The notes under the pieces are model-generated. The model was not told the origin of the DNA and ran no database searches. It saw only the letters and a list, made by a program, of their open reading frames with translations. A DNA stretch of 64,000 nucleotides from Fibrivirga algicola (lineage in GTDB: Bacteria; Bacteroidota; Bacteroidia; Cytophagales; Spirosomataceae), in contig NZ_WAEL01000001.1 in assembly GCF_011742925.1 (NCBI RefSeq), positions 1,054,001 to 1,118,000 on the forward strand. Direction: 5' to 3'. The translations under genes were made by a program, and so were the position numbers. Below, in pieces: positions 15,712-23,950 of this stretch. Numbering within the stretch: the first letter of the stretch is position 1; every line of letters starts with the position of its first letter.

Positions 15712-16198
15712 CGCCGCCCTGTTTCTGGAATGCTTCGAAGGCGTCGATCTCTTCAGCCGTCCAGGCTTTGAGTTTAGCGCCGCCTTTATCGTCGACTACG
15801 ATCTCTTTGGAGTCGCGCCACTTCTTGGGTTGCCGGTTGCGCAGCCACAGCGACGCCGCCTGCGTGTCAGGTGGGTAATGCTTGACCGTGTCGGTCGCCG
15901 TGACTTCCCCCTCGTAGGTGCTGAAATGCGTGTCGGGATGCGAGTAGCCTTTTGCCCGGTTGTACAGCGATTCAGCGATCTCGGCGTCAGCTATAATCTT
16001 CCCGCGTTGAATGGAGTCCGAAAAACTTGGATGCTCATTTTTCCACTTATACAGGGTTGACTCCGCTATCTGGAAAAAGTCGGCTAACTCTTCATCGGTA
16101 GCCCCCAGTAAACACAGCTTTCGAGCCTGCTCATCAAAGGCAGGCTGATAGTCTGACGAACGGCCAGGCGAATAACTATTCCCCGCAGGTGCAGGCAT
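15695..16198 (-). CDS. terS: Phage terminase small subunit
   Basis: This 167-residue DNA-recognition subunit has an HTH at residues 20-60 (LCLLGATDEELADFFQIAES, TLYKWKNEHPSF), then a basic helical segment (RGKIIADAEIAESLYNRAKG) and a C-terminal region with NRQPKKWRD, all usual for Bacteroidetes phage TerS. It is the first gene of the minus-strand late operon and starts right after the divergent operator region. Confidence 0.85.
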   Translation of the reverse strand: MPAPAGNSYSPGRSSDYQPAFDEQARKLCLLGATDEELADFFQIAESTLYKWKNEHPSFSDSIQRGKIIADAEIAESLYNRAKGYSHPDTHFSTYEGEVTATDTVKHYPPDTQAASLWLRNRQPKKWRDSKEIVVDDKGGAKLKAWTAEEIDAFEAFQKQGGDGSGN

Positions 16199-16217
16199 AA
16201 CGTATGTAGTTGAATGG

Positions 16218-16334
16218 TTGACAAATATAATTATCTGTCAATATGATTCAAGCCGTTTATACACCGTTTAGCGACCATTTACATTATTTGTCAATCTTTA
16301 TACTTGACAGATATTTATATTAATGCTATATTTG
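16218..16334. promoter_or_regulatory. Divergent phage promoters with paired operators
   Basis: Leftward promoter: TTG (16251-16249), 19 bp, TATATTTG (16229-16222). Rightward promoter: TTG (16304-16306), 20 bp, TATATTTG (16327-16334). Two inverted repeats of the same half-site overlap them: TTGACA at 16218 with TGTCAA at 16236, and TGTCAA at 16289 with TTGACA at 16304. The operators cover the -7 of the leftward promoter and the -33 of the rightward one, so one repressor could switch both. Confidence 0.7.
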
Positions 16335-16364
16335 TTCATCGAATAACAGCAACACATACACACT

Positions 16365-16643
16365 ATGAAATCACACGTTTTCACCCTCGCCGCCGCCCTT
16401 CGCCGCAAAGGTCTTTCCCTCTCCGAGTCACTGCGTAAGGCATGGGCTACCGTTAAGCTCCGCGCCTCAATGGCCGTTAAGCCGACCACATTCTTCTACA
16501 CGAAAGGCGACGGTACAATGCGCTGGGCCGTGGGTTCGCTCGAATTCCCCGCTACGGATGCCCCCGGTGCCGTAGTCCGCTACTACGATATGCTGGCGCG
16601 TGACTACCGTTCATTCCGCGCCGACCGCCTGATTGTCGATTAG
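16365..16643 (+). CDS. DUF2693-like SH3-fold phage protein
   Basis: This 92-residue protein has an N-terminal helix with the recurring signature GLSLSESLRKAWATVKLRAS, followed by a beta-rich half (FFYTKGDGTMRWAVGSL). That matches the SH3-barrel DUF2693-type proteins common in Bacteroidetes phages and plasmids. It is the first early gene behind the rightward promoter. The function is unknown; a DNA- or regulator-binding role is possible. Confidence 0.6.
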   Translation: MKSHVFTLAAALRRKGLSLSESLRKAWATVKLRASMAVKPTTFFYTKGDGTMRWAVGSLEFPATDAPGAVVRYYDMLARDYRSFRADRLIVD

Positions 16644-16652
16644 TCTTTACCC

Positions 16653-16680
16653 GGCCGGGTAGGTTGCCCGGCCCTTTTTT
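16653..16680 (+). terminator. Rho-independent terminator
   Basis: GGCCGGG and CCCGGCC enclose a 7-nt loop, followed by CCTTTTTT. It lies between the first and second early genes and may attenuate read-through. Confidence 0.8.
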
Positions 16681-16704
16681 CACTCTCTTACTTTCTCCCT
16701 TACT

Positions 16705-17370
16705 ATGTCTAAGACAGACACCCCAATTGCCGCCATCCCTACCGATGCCGCCCCATTCGTAAAACCGTACCAAATGATTCACGAGGGTACAGGTGAGGTT
16801 ATCAGCAAATACAAATACCTCGAAGGCCACCCCCGCCAATATCGGTTTGATGCCAAAGAGGGCGTATTCAATATCAACGGTCTGGAAAAGCTGGGCCGGA
16901 CGCTTACGTTTCAGCCGATCGCGTGGCGAATCTTCACCGACAATATCCTGAACATGGGTGTCAAGAACTGGGCTGAGGTCTTCTTCATCGACGAAAAAGG
17001 CTGTGTCTCTGCCGTTCTGTTTCATGGCTTTTCTGTCGATAATATCTTTCGGTTGATCGAGCCGCTGTACTACGACGATCTGACCCTTGCCGATGTCGTG
17101 ATTACGGCTGTGGCTGAGAAGAAGGAGAACAATAAAATCCAGCCTAAAGGGATTTACTACATCGCCGACTTTTCGTACAAGATGGCCGAACCTGAAAAGT
17201 CGAAGGAGTTGAAGCTGTTCGCTCAGGATTACAAGGTCTTTCGTCAGGAAACGTTGACTGACATCGCCAACATCAAAACGGCTTTCAACTACTACAATCC
17301 GTTCGCCCACGCGATTGATGAGCCGCAACAGCCCGCTCAACTGCCAACCGGCGAAGCTCTTACTCAGTAA
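16705..17370 (+). CDS. Phage early protein, unassigned
   Basis: This 221-residue protein has a mixed alpha/beta look (GVFNINGLEKLGRTLTFQPI, NWAEVFFIDEKGCVSAVLFH) and a helical basic part (DYKVFRQETLTDIANIKTAF). It has a disordered proline- and glutamine-rich end. No family was recognised. It lies between two hairpin terminators, so it is probably its own transcript or under attenuation. Confidence 0.5.
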   Translation: MSKTDTPIAAIPTDAAPFVKPYQMIHEGTGEVISKYKYLEGHPRQYRFDAKEGVFNINGLEKLGRTLTFQPIAWRIFTDNILNMGVKNWAEVFFIDEKGCVSAVLFHGFSVDNIFRLIEPLYYDDLTLADVVITAVAEKKENNKIQPKGIYYIADFSYKMAEPEKSKELKLFAQDYKVFRQETLTDIANIKTAFNYYNPFAHAIDEPQQPAQLPTGEALTQ

Positions 17371-17391
17371 AATTTGGTGTGGATAAGCAGT

Positions 17392-17425
17392 AAAGGGCCG
17401 AGCTACTTGGTTCGGCCCTTTCTTC
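17392..17425 (+). terminator. Rho-independent terminator
   Basis: AAAGGGCCGA pairs with TCGGCCCTTT around a 10-nt loop, followed by CTTCTC. It ends the 16705-17370 gene. Confidence 0.75.
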
Positions 17426-17450
17426 TCAGTCCACGTAATCAAGCCCCAAT

Positions 17451-17915
17451 ATGCTACTAGGATTCAAGACCCAAATCAAGGGCAGACCAACGGGATTTGT
17501 CAACAAGATTTTAGCCTGTTCAGAAGTTGCGCGTGGCATCACACACGCTATGCCTATGCCGCCAATTGACACCCCTCGTCCCAAAGTTCACACTATACGC
17601 GAAGATCAGCACAAGCGATGGAAGCCCGGCATGACGGTTCACTTCGCTACTGGCATACGCACAAAGCAGTATTGTCAGTTTGGAGTCGGCATCTGCAAAT
17701 CGGTACAGAAGATTGTGATTCACGCTAACCCGATGGGCATTTTCATGATCCAGGTCGACGGCCGCGTACTGAGCAATATCGAATGTATGAAACTGTCTCT
17801 TGACGATGGGTTTGACCAGTTCAGCGATTTTGAAAGCTGGTTTGCTAATGATGCCATCGAAGCAGGAGGTTCCAAAACCTACCGGCTCATTCACTGGACT
17901 GACTTAAAATATTAA
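17451..17915 (+). CDS. Phage protein, possibly ASCH-like
   Basis: This 154-residue protein has the pattern VHTIREDQHKRWKPGMTVHF followed by FGVGICKSVQKIVI and LDDGFDQFSDFESWF. That resembles the order of ASCH/PUA-like phage proteins in which a beta-barrel binds RNA or nucleotides and a helix ends with DGF-x-WF. The match is by eye and the function is not established. It lies 33 bp before the coiled-coil gene and is probably co-transcribed. Confidence 0.45.
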   Translation: MLLGFKTQIKGRPTGFVNKILACSEVARGITHAMPMPPIDTPRPKVHTIREDQHKRWKPGMTVHFATGIRTKQYCQFGVGICKSVQKIVIHANPMGIFMIQVDGRVLSNIECMKLSLDDGFDQFSDFESWFANDAIEAGGSKTYRLIHWTDLKY

Positions 17916-17948
17916 TCATACCCCCACACTTACCCCCAACATACCCCA

Positions 17949-19358
17949 ATGACTACCGAAGTAGAAGCCCCGATCGACGCCGTTGTTGTCGAGATTATCC
18001 CCACCGCTAAACTGGCCGAAATCCAGCCAGATACCGACGAACTGGCGACCGTCAACGCCACTGATGCCGGGCTGGCTGTATTGCTGGCCAAGGCCGAGGA
18101 ACTGGCCGCCATCGGTGCGCCCGACAAAGCCAGTTACGATCATATCCATGCCGTCACAATGGTAGCCGTTAAGGTGCGGACTGGGGCCAAAAAGCTGGCC
18201 AAGGAACTGGCCGCTCCCCATAAGGACGAGTATGACAAGATTATCGGCGAAGGTGAGCGAATCGGAGCCGAAGCCAAGAAAGCGGAAGACCTGCTGCGGC
18301 CGATCAAAGAAGACTACGAAGAATCGGAGAAACGGCGCAAAATAGCCGAGGCCAAAGCCGAAGCCGATAAGATTCAAAGCCGCATTTCGTCGCTGATTCG
18401 GCAGGGCGCTACCTACGAAGCAGGCAGCTACCTGCTTGGCGACGTGGTAATCGATAACATCGAAGTGCAGGCCGCGACCGATGAGGTATGGCAAACCCTA
18501 TTCACGTCAGTCGTTGTCGAGGCTGAGAAGATTGCCGTAGCTCAGCGCGAAGCCGAAGCAAAGAAACAGGCTGAAGCCGAGGCGCTGGAAAAGCAACGTC
18601 AGGAGCAGGAAAGGCAGCAACAGCTACTTGATGCGCAGGCCAAGAAGCAGCGGGAAGAGGCAGAGGCGCAACGTGTAGCGATGGAAAAGCAACAGGCTGA
18701 ACTACGTCAACAGGTGCTGGATATGCGGCTCGAGAAGCTGACAGGGCTGGGCTGGGAGACTAACGGAAAACGGGTTTGGTATAGCGAATATGCATCTTAC
18801 CCACACACCGACATAGTTAATTGGTCGGCAACTGCCTTCTCTGAGATGGTTGACCAATTCTGGGCGTGGGAAAACGAACGGATTGGCAAAGCCGCCGCCG
18901 CCCAACGCGAACAGGAAGAAATCGCCGAACGCGAACGGCAACTATCGACCCGATTCCGTGAGCGGTCGGCGTTGCTGGTTGCTGAAGGTTGGCAGTGGGA
19001 TGAAGAAGGCGACGTGTGCAGCAATGGTCAGGCTTGGAGCATCACACTGGAAGACCTGCGCGACATTGATGACGAAGGTTTTAACAACCTGCTGGCCGGT
19101 TTCCGTCAGTGGGTACTCAATCAGGCCGAAGCCGCCAAACAGGCCGAAGCTGATGCCAAAGCAAAGCAGAAAGCCGATAAGGAACGGGCAAAGCGGTTGA
19201 AGCCTGATAAAGACCGCTTGAGCAAATGGTCGGCCAATCTGGCCAGCTATACCCTTGCTGTCACGAATCAACCCGAAACGACGGAGTTGCAAAATCAATT
19301 CATCGTTCGACTGGCGGCACTGGCTCAGGAATTCATCGAAGAAGTCGAAGCCCTGTAG
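17949..19358 (+). CDS. Coiled-coil phage protein (DUF1351-like)
   Basis: This is a 469-residue acidic protein. Residues 90-150 and 190-270 are long heptad coiled coils rich in E, A, K and Q (AEAKKQAEAEALEKQRQEQE). Two short globular blocks with repeated WYSEYASYPHTDI and WEWQWDEEG-type text separate them, followed by a second coiled region at 360-420. DUF1351-like proteins of this build are usual beside phage recombination genes. It lies 3 bp before the NinB-like gene, so translation may be coupled. Confidence 0.55.
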   Translation: MTTEVEAPIDAVVVEIIPTAKLAEIQPDTDELATVNATDAGLAVLLAKAEELAAIGAPDKASYDHIHAVTMVAVKVRTGAKKLAKELAAPHKDEYDKIIGEGERIGAEAKKAEDLLRPIKEDYEESEKRRKIAEAKAEADKIQSRISSLIRQGATYEAGSYLLGDVVIDNIEVQAATDEVWQTLFTSVVVEAEKIAVAQREAEAKKQAEAEALEKQRQEQERQQQLLDAQAKKQREEAEAQRVAMEKQQAELRQQVLDMRLEKLTGLGWETNGKRVWYSEYASYPHTDIVNWSATAFSEMVDQFWAWENERIGKAAAAQREQEEIAERERQLSTRFRERSALLVAEGWQWDEEGDVCSNGQAWSITLEDLRDIDDEGFNNLLAGFRQWVLNQAEAAKQAEADAKAKQKADKERAKRLKPDKDRLSKWSANLASYTLAVTNQPETTELQNQFIVRLAALAQEFIEEVEAL

Positions 19359-19361
19359 ACT

Positions 19362-19811
19362 ATGGCCAGAGAGGTAATTACCTATGGCAACGTCACAAAA
19401 GGCAAACTGTCAATTGTCGAGCGGGCTCAGTTTCTGGACTCGCTTGGCAATTGGCAGGACTGCGAAGTAGAGCTGATTGTCAAGAAGATCGAGCCGCACC
19501 GCTCGAATCCCGCCAACCGCTACTACTGGGGCGTTGTCGTCAAGATTGCCCGTCAGGTCATCAACCTGGAACTGGGCGAATACTACAGCCGCGACAAGAT
19601 CCACGAGATGCTCAAGGCTGAGTGCAACACCGTCGAACATGATACCCAATCCGGCCGCATGGTCATGGTCGTGCGCGATACCCACGACATGCCGCATTCT
19701 GAATTCTGCGAGTACGTTGAACGCTGCCGGTTCTGGCTGCTCAACTTCTGGGGTGCCGATACACCTGACCCTGTTAAGATACTGACCACAAAAGACGCAC
19801 TACCGATATGA
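19362..19811 (+). CDS. NinB-like recombination-associated protein
   Basis: This 149-residue protein has the block EPHRSNPANRYYWGVVVKIA, followed by YYSRDKIHEMLKAECNTVEH and SEFCEYVERCRFWLLNFWG. Those are the recurring features of NinB-like phage recombination proteins (RSN-x2-N-x-YYWGVVV). NinB binds single-stranded DNA and aids phage recombination. It overlaps the next gene by 4 bp (ATGA). It sits with a RecE-like nuclease in one early operon. Confidence 0.6.
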   Translation: MAREVITYGNVTKGKLSIVERAQFLDSLGNWQDCEVELIVKKIEPHRSNPANRYYWGVVVKIARQVINLELGEYYSRDKIHEMLKAECNTVEHDTQSGRMVMVVRDTHDMPHSEFCEYVERCRFWLLNFWGADTPDPVKILTTKDALPI

Positions 19812-20869
19812 CCACCATTAACAGCATATCGGGTGGCAAAACTTCGTGCATGATGTCTCTTGAATTTCCCGCCAACGTTGATTTGTTCGCACTCGTTGAG
19901 CAGCAATCTAGCATCTACAAGCCCGAATCAAGGTGGTGGAAATCGGAGGCCCAGCAGCAAGCATTTGCCTGGGTACGGCAATTCAGGTCAGGATTTTGGT
20001 GCACGGCTGAAGATGACAATACGCTGATTTGCCTTCACGAGGTAAGCAAGCTGCTGCACTCTCGCAGTACACATATTAACTATGGCGGCGACAGTTGTGG
20101 GCTTGTGATTACAGCGGCCGGTAACTTCTCGGGCCTTACTAACCCACACGGCAAAAAAGCCAGTCTATTCGATGACTTCGATACCTTAATTTCTCAGCGC
20201 AACTACCTGCCTAATGCCAGAAAGCGGCTATGTACGCAGTTCCTGAAGGTAGAAAACATCTACCATTGGTGCGCCTGGAATTATCCCAGCGAACATATAC
20301 AGATGCGGATAGGCTTTCGGGCTGATGAAATTGAGCGAACGATTAGACTCTATTTTAAGCAGGTGCCGATTAAGCACAGAAAGCCGAACCCTGACTATGA
20401 CTTGACAACCTCATTTAAGCGGTGGCGATTGCCGACGTACCTAGTCCGTTGGTGGGAAATATTCGACGTTGAGGACATGGTTCGACAGGGCATACTGATT
20501 GAGAAGCCGACGCCCTTCAACGTGGTTTGCGGCATAGATTACCGAACGCCCGAGTTTCCCTTCATTGAACACGGCATAACGCAAAGCGAAGTTGTACGCT
20601 ATTGGCGTGGCCGATACGATCGGTTCCCGTTCCCTGAAATCAGTAATTGCGTTGGCTGCTTTCACCACCGGGTTGAGCAATTACAAAAGCAGTGGACAAA
20701 CCCTGAGAATTGGGGCAAAATGGAATGGTACGCCAGGGAGGAAGAGCGAACTGGTAAGCTATTTGGCAAAAATCACAGCTATCGGGAAATATCAAAGATG
20801 CCCGTTCAGCAAGCAATTGATTTCAACTCATCATGGACCTCCTGCGATAGTGGAGGTTGCACCGACTAA
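19808..20869 (+). CDS. PP-loop (PAPS reductase-like) phage enzyme
   Basis: This 353-residue protein starts with a PP-loop ATP-binding motif (SGGKTS, residues 8-13), the hallmark of the adenine-nucleotide alpha-hydrolase superfamily that includes PAPS reductases and DndC. RKRLCTQFLKV and later CVGCFHHR and CDSGGC give three Cys clusters that could hold an Fe-S cluster or zinc. Phage homologues are often called phosphoadenosine phosphosulfate reductase, but their chemistry is unknown and may concern nucleic-acid modification. It overlaps the NinB-like gene by 4 bp. Confidence 0.65.
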   Translation: MTTINSISGGKTSCMMSLEFPANVDLFALVEQQSSIYKPESRWWKSEAQQQAFAWVRQFRSGFWCTAEDDNTLICLHEVSKLLHSRSTHINYGGDSCGLVITAAGNFSGLTNPHGKKASLFDDFDTLISQRNYLPNARKRLCTQFLKVENIYHWCAWNYPSEHIQMRIGFRADEIERTIRLYFKQVPIKHRKPNPDYDLTTSFKRWRLPTYLVRWWEIFDVEDMVRQGILIEKPTPFNVVCGIDYRTPEFPFIEHGITQSEVVRYWRGRYDRFPFPEISNCVGCFHHRVEQLQKQWTNPENWGKMEWYAREEERTGKLFGKNHSYREISKMPVQQAIDFNSSWTSCDSGGCTD

Positions 20870-20874
20870 ACAGC

Positions 20875-21540
20875 ATGACCTACACCGAACACCAATACAG
20901 GACCGAACTCAAACGCTACGCCAACAGCGACCTGAGCGAATTATCAGGCAAGCCACGATTCAACGTCAAGCCTGAAACGATGGCATTCGGCACGGCCTTT
21001 CACACGATGACTCTCGAGCCTGACAAACCTGTTGAGGGCTGGGATTTGCTGACCGCTCCACAGCAGTGGCAACTATGCAGTATGTGGGGTCAGGTGATGA
21101 ATGATGAAAGTATTGCACCACTACTGGCCAAATCAGAACACGAACAGGTACGTTGCTGGGACGACCCGATTACTGGCCTACCGCTCAAGGCAAAGATCGA
21201 CGGCTGGCTGGATCGTGGGCGATATGTACATGTAATCGACTTGAAGACCACCTCATGTCGATCTGAAGACGAATTCATAAAGACGTGCCAGGATTACAAC
21301 TACGACCGGCAGGGCGCATTCTACCTGTCGAGCGATCAGCGGGCAGCGTACTTCTCGATCGTCGGTGTGCAGAAGCAGCCGCCGTATCAGGTATGGCACC
21401 ACCGCTACCACATCGACAGTGACTTCATTCAAACTGGCATGAAGAAAATGCGCTACCTGCTGGCGCTAGCCAAGGAAGAGGCAGACAAACCGAACGGATG
21501 GCGCCCGAGCAGCTGGAGCCGAATTGAACAACAAGCCTAA
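20875..21540 (+). CDS. RecE-like PD-(D/E)XK nuclease
   Basis: This 221-residue protein carries the PD-(D/E)xK core of lambda-Exo/RecE-type nucleases: FGTAFHTMTLEP, LPLKAKIDGWLDRG (catalytic Asp), HVIDLKTT (acid and Lys), and a downstream YDRQGAFYL helix. I chose the ATG at 20875 (MTYTEHQYR). Such 5'-3' exonucleases pair with an annealing protein in phage recombination. No annealase was recognised nearby except possibly the coiled-coil gene. This is the DUF3799-type exonuclease family, identified by motif. Confidence 0.75.
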   Translation: MTYTEHQYRTELKRYANSDLSELSGKPRFNVKPETMAFGTAFHTMTLEPDKPVEGWDLLTAPQQWQLCSMWGQVMNDESIAPLLAKSEHEQVRCWDDPITGLPLKAKIDGWLDRGRYVHVIDLKTTSCRSEDEFIKTCQDYNYDRQGAFYLSSDQRAAYFSIVGVQKQPPYQVWHHRYHIDSDFIQTGMKKMRYLLALAKEEADKPNGWRPSSWSRIEQQA

Positions 21541-21552
21541 TCACACCAATCT

Positions 21553-23136
21553 ATGTTACATCCATCAGACATAACTCTGACCGACGACTTTTGTGGTTGC
21601 GGCGGGTCGACCCAGGGCGCAAAACACGTACCTGGCGTCAAAGTAAAATACGCCCGTAATCACTGGCCGTTGGCGATCGAGAGTCACAATACCAACCATC
21701 CTGACACCGAACACGACTGCGTTAATCTAAGTGAGACGCATCCTGGCCGCTACGAACGGACGACTATCTACATTGCCTCTCCGGAGTGTACCAAACACTC
21801 ACGCGCCGGCGGCCGTAAGCGGAAGAATCTGGGACAAACCGACTTATTTAAAAAGGGCTCACTGGATCCGGCCGCTATCAAAAGCCGGGCTACGATGTGG
21901 GACGTGGTAACGTTTGCCGAATACCACCGGCATGAGGTCGTTATCGTTGAGAATGTGGCCGAAATACGGGACTGGGAATGTTACGGCCCTTGGATTCAGT
22001 CAATGCACAATCTTGGTTACCTGCACGAATGCGTATACCTGAATGCTATGTTTGCTCACTCGGAGGAAATGCTGCATTTCGCCCCTCAGAGCCGAAACCG
22101 CATCTACGTCGTATTCTGGAAAAAGGGCAACCGGAAACCTAACCTCGACATTCGCCCAAAGGCACCCTGTTTGCGTTGTGGCGAGGTAGAGGCCATACAG
22201 ACCTGGAAGCGTGGCTGTATCTCGAAGGACTACGGTAAGAATGGTGGTTACTTCTACCGCTGTCCGAACTGTCACGCAGAGGTATTGCCCTATTACTATG
22301 CGGCCGTGAACTGCATTGATTTTAGTTTGCCGATGATTAAGATCGGCGACCGGGCCGCTAATGGCATGTCAAAACTATCAGCGAACACTCTGGCCAGAAT
22401 CGAATACGGGCTAAAGAAATTTGGACTCCGGCCGACCATCCTCGATCAGCGCAACCCATCGGGCAACCGCATTGCCACGCCTGCCGACCCGCTGCATACT
22501 CAGACCACGCAGAAAGCCTCTTACCTGTTTTCGCCTTTTTTGCTGGCTAACCGGGAAGGTTCGACGCCCCGAACGATGGCCGACGCTACCCATACGATCA
22601 CGACGGGCAATCATGAAATGCTGATAGACATCGACCGGACATTTATTCCCATTCATCGGAACAATAGCTGGGCGGCTCACGCAACGGACCCATTATTGAC
22701 TGTTTCGGCGGGAGGCATACATAGTAGCTTAGTGATACCGCCGTCGGCAATCTTAACGAGTCGAGGGACTCGCCACTTTGGCGGACAAACGGACCCGATG
22801 CCCACGCAGACCACATCTATACAGAATTGGCTAATGGGTACCGCGCCGTTTTTGCAGGCGTACCATAAGTCGCATCAGGCGGCACTGGCTACCGACCCGG
22901 TTTCGACCATTCCGACCCGTGACAGTGTAACGCTTGTCGAGTCGTACAATCAGCCCAATGTTGAGGACTGTTACTGGCGCATGTTCCAACCACATGAAAC
23001 TGCAGCGGCTCAGGGCTTTCCTACTGACTATATAATTCTAGGGTCGAAAGACAAACAGCAGATCCAGATCGGTAACGCCAACCCACCGCCCACGATGGAA
23101 CTGCTGGTACGGCGTTGCGTGGAATCGCTGGTATAG
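21553..23136 (+). CDS. Phage C5-cytosine DNA methyltransferase
   Basis: This is a 527-residue protein. Motif I is DFCGCGGST (residues 12-20). Motif IV has the catalytic Cys in ASPECTKHS (Cys79; PEC in place of the usual PC). Motif VI is VENV, motif VIII QSRNRIYVVF, and motif X GNANPPP near the end. A zinc-finger-like insertion (CLRCG ... CPNCH) interrupts the domain. Four copies of a T/ADP-x2-T repeat (ADPLHTQTT, TDPLLTVSA, TDPMPTQTT, TDPVSTIPT) form the target-recognition region. It would methylate phage DNA to evade restriction. No cognate endonuclease gene is adjacent. Confidence 0.85.
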   Translation: MLHPSDITLTDDFCGCGGSTQGAKHVPGVKVKYARNHWPLAIESHNTNHPDTEHDCVNLSETHPGRYERTTIYIASPECTKHSRAGGRKRKNLGQTDLFKKGSLDPAAIKSRATMWDVVTFAEYHRHEVVIVENVAEIRDWECYGPWIQSMHNLGYLHECVYLNAMFAHSEEMLHFAPQSRNRIYVVFWKKGNRKPNLDIRPKAPCLRCGEVEAIQTWKRGCISKDYGKNGGYFYRCPNCHAEVLPYYYAAVNCIDFSLPMIKIGDRAANGMSKLSANTLARIEYGLKKFGLRPTILDQRNPSGNRIATPADPLHTQTTQKASYLFSPFLLANREGSTPRTMADATHTITTGNHEMLIDIDRTFIPIHRNNSWAAHATDPLLTVSAGGIHSSLVIPPSAILTSRGTRHFGGQTDPMPTQTTSIQNWLMGTAPFLQAYHKSHQAALATDPVSTIPTRDSVTLVESYNQPNVEDCYWRMFQPHETAAAQGFPTDYIILGSKDKQQIQIGNANPPPTMELLVRRCVESLV

Positions 23137-23207
23137 TAATTCAGATTTTGCGCTATATTTATGCAGGGAACATTATAACCAATTCCCGCGAACTCTAAAG
23201 GAGACGA

Positions 23208-23372
23208 ATACCCGACTGGCTCACGAGCCCAACGAAGGCAGCCGCCATCTATCTGCTTTCAAAACTCACCCCTGTATTCTGGTACAAATTGCCCGACAGG
23301 CTTGAGCTAGTATTAAGTCTAATGGACTTTGTTGAATTCATCTCACGATATCAGCAGTTCTTTAGACCATAA
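23208..23372 (+). CDS. Possible small protein with non-standard start
   Basis: A 54-codon frame ends at TAA 23370-23372. Its text (PDWLTSPTKAAAIYLLSKL, FWYKLPDRLELVLS, VEFISRYQQFFRP) reads like a real amphipathic peptide. No ATG precedes it: the frame opens after a TAA at 23193-23195, and an AAAGGAG sequence stands 4 nt before an ATA codon at 23208. Either AUA is used, or the start has been lost by mutation, or translation begins at the internal ATG at 23320. A strong terminator follows immediately. Confidence 0.35.
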   Translation: MPDWLTSPTKAAAIYLLSKLTPVFWYKLPDRLELVLSLMDFVEFISRYQQFFRP

Positions 23373-23374
23373 GA

Positions 23375-23409
23375 AAAAGCCCGCTACAATTAATTGTAGC
23401 GGGCTTTTT
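23375..23409. terminator. Bidirectional rho-independent terminator
   Basis: AAAAAGCCCGCTACAATTAA is the left arm and most of the loop of a symmetric hairpin whose right arm ends in GGGCTTTTT. It closes the prophage early operon. Confidence 0.9.
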
Positions 23410-23500
23410 GTGCCCCGTTAAGCCCAGATTAAATAACTGTAAAGTATGTTTTGACTGCCCGCAATTGAGTATTTTTATAACTCAACAGTACACAGATACA

Positions 23501-23869
23501 ATGACTGAATTGCAAGATGAAGTAACGATGTTAAAGCCTGAAGCGCTGCTAAAATTCAGGCTTTACGAATCGGTAGACCGGAGCCAGTCCAGGGAATTCG
23601 GGGAGCCGGTTTGGGTCGATCAGATGACGGCCCTCAGTTCATCCTATGGCTACGGTACCAAACACACCATCGAGTTTCCAAGAGGGGAGGAACAGTCAGG
23701 TACGTACATCTCAGCAATGCTGCCACACCTGCGCCGCATTGATCACGAAGCCAGGCCCGGCGTAAAGACGATCGAATTGACCGTTTTTCTGGCTCCGCTC
23801 GACCTGTTTGCCTTCATGACGCCGCTCGATGACAACCAGGTCAACATTGCTTACAGCAACCCGATTTAG
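23501..23869 (+). CDS. Small unknown protein, paralogue of 4606-4935
   Basis: This is a 122-residue protein. The ATG at 23501 is chosen; the in-frame upstream extension crosses the terminator region. It shares the order LKFRLYE, SSYGYGTKHTIEF, LPHLRRIDHEARPGV and a hydrophobic strand (IELTVFLAPLDLF) with the 109-residue protein at 4606. The C-terminus differs. It contains one copy of the window's recurrent 9-mer at 23697. The function is unknown. Confidence 0.6.
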   Translation: MTELQDEVTMLKPEALLKFRLYESVDRSQSREFGEPVWVDQMTALSSSYGYGTKHTIEFPRGEEQSGTYISAMLPHLRRIDHEARPGVKTIELTVFLAPLDLFAFMTPLDDNQVNIAYSNPI

Positions 23870-23904
23870 CAGGCTGTCGCCTCTACGTACGCCCCTAAAA
23901 AACA

Positions 23905-23938
23905 AATACCCCGTTTCTAGGCCAGAAACGGGGTATTC
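23905..23938. terminator. Rho-independent terminator
   Basis: ATACCCCGTTTCT and AGAAACGGGGTAT enclose AGGCC. It separates the end of the phage-linked gene from the convergent parB gene. Confidence 0.85.
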
Positions 23939-23950
23939 TATTAATGAATC

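Noticed and set aside
16552-17442. Long minus-strand frame opposite the early genes
   Set aside because: It is the reverse complement of two better supported plus-strand genes and reads as low-complexity text.
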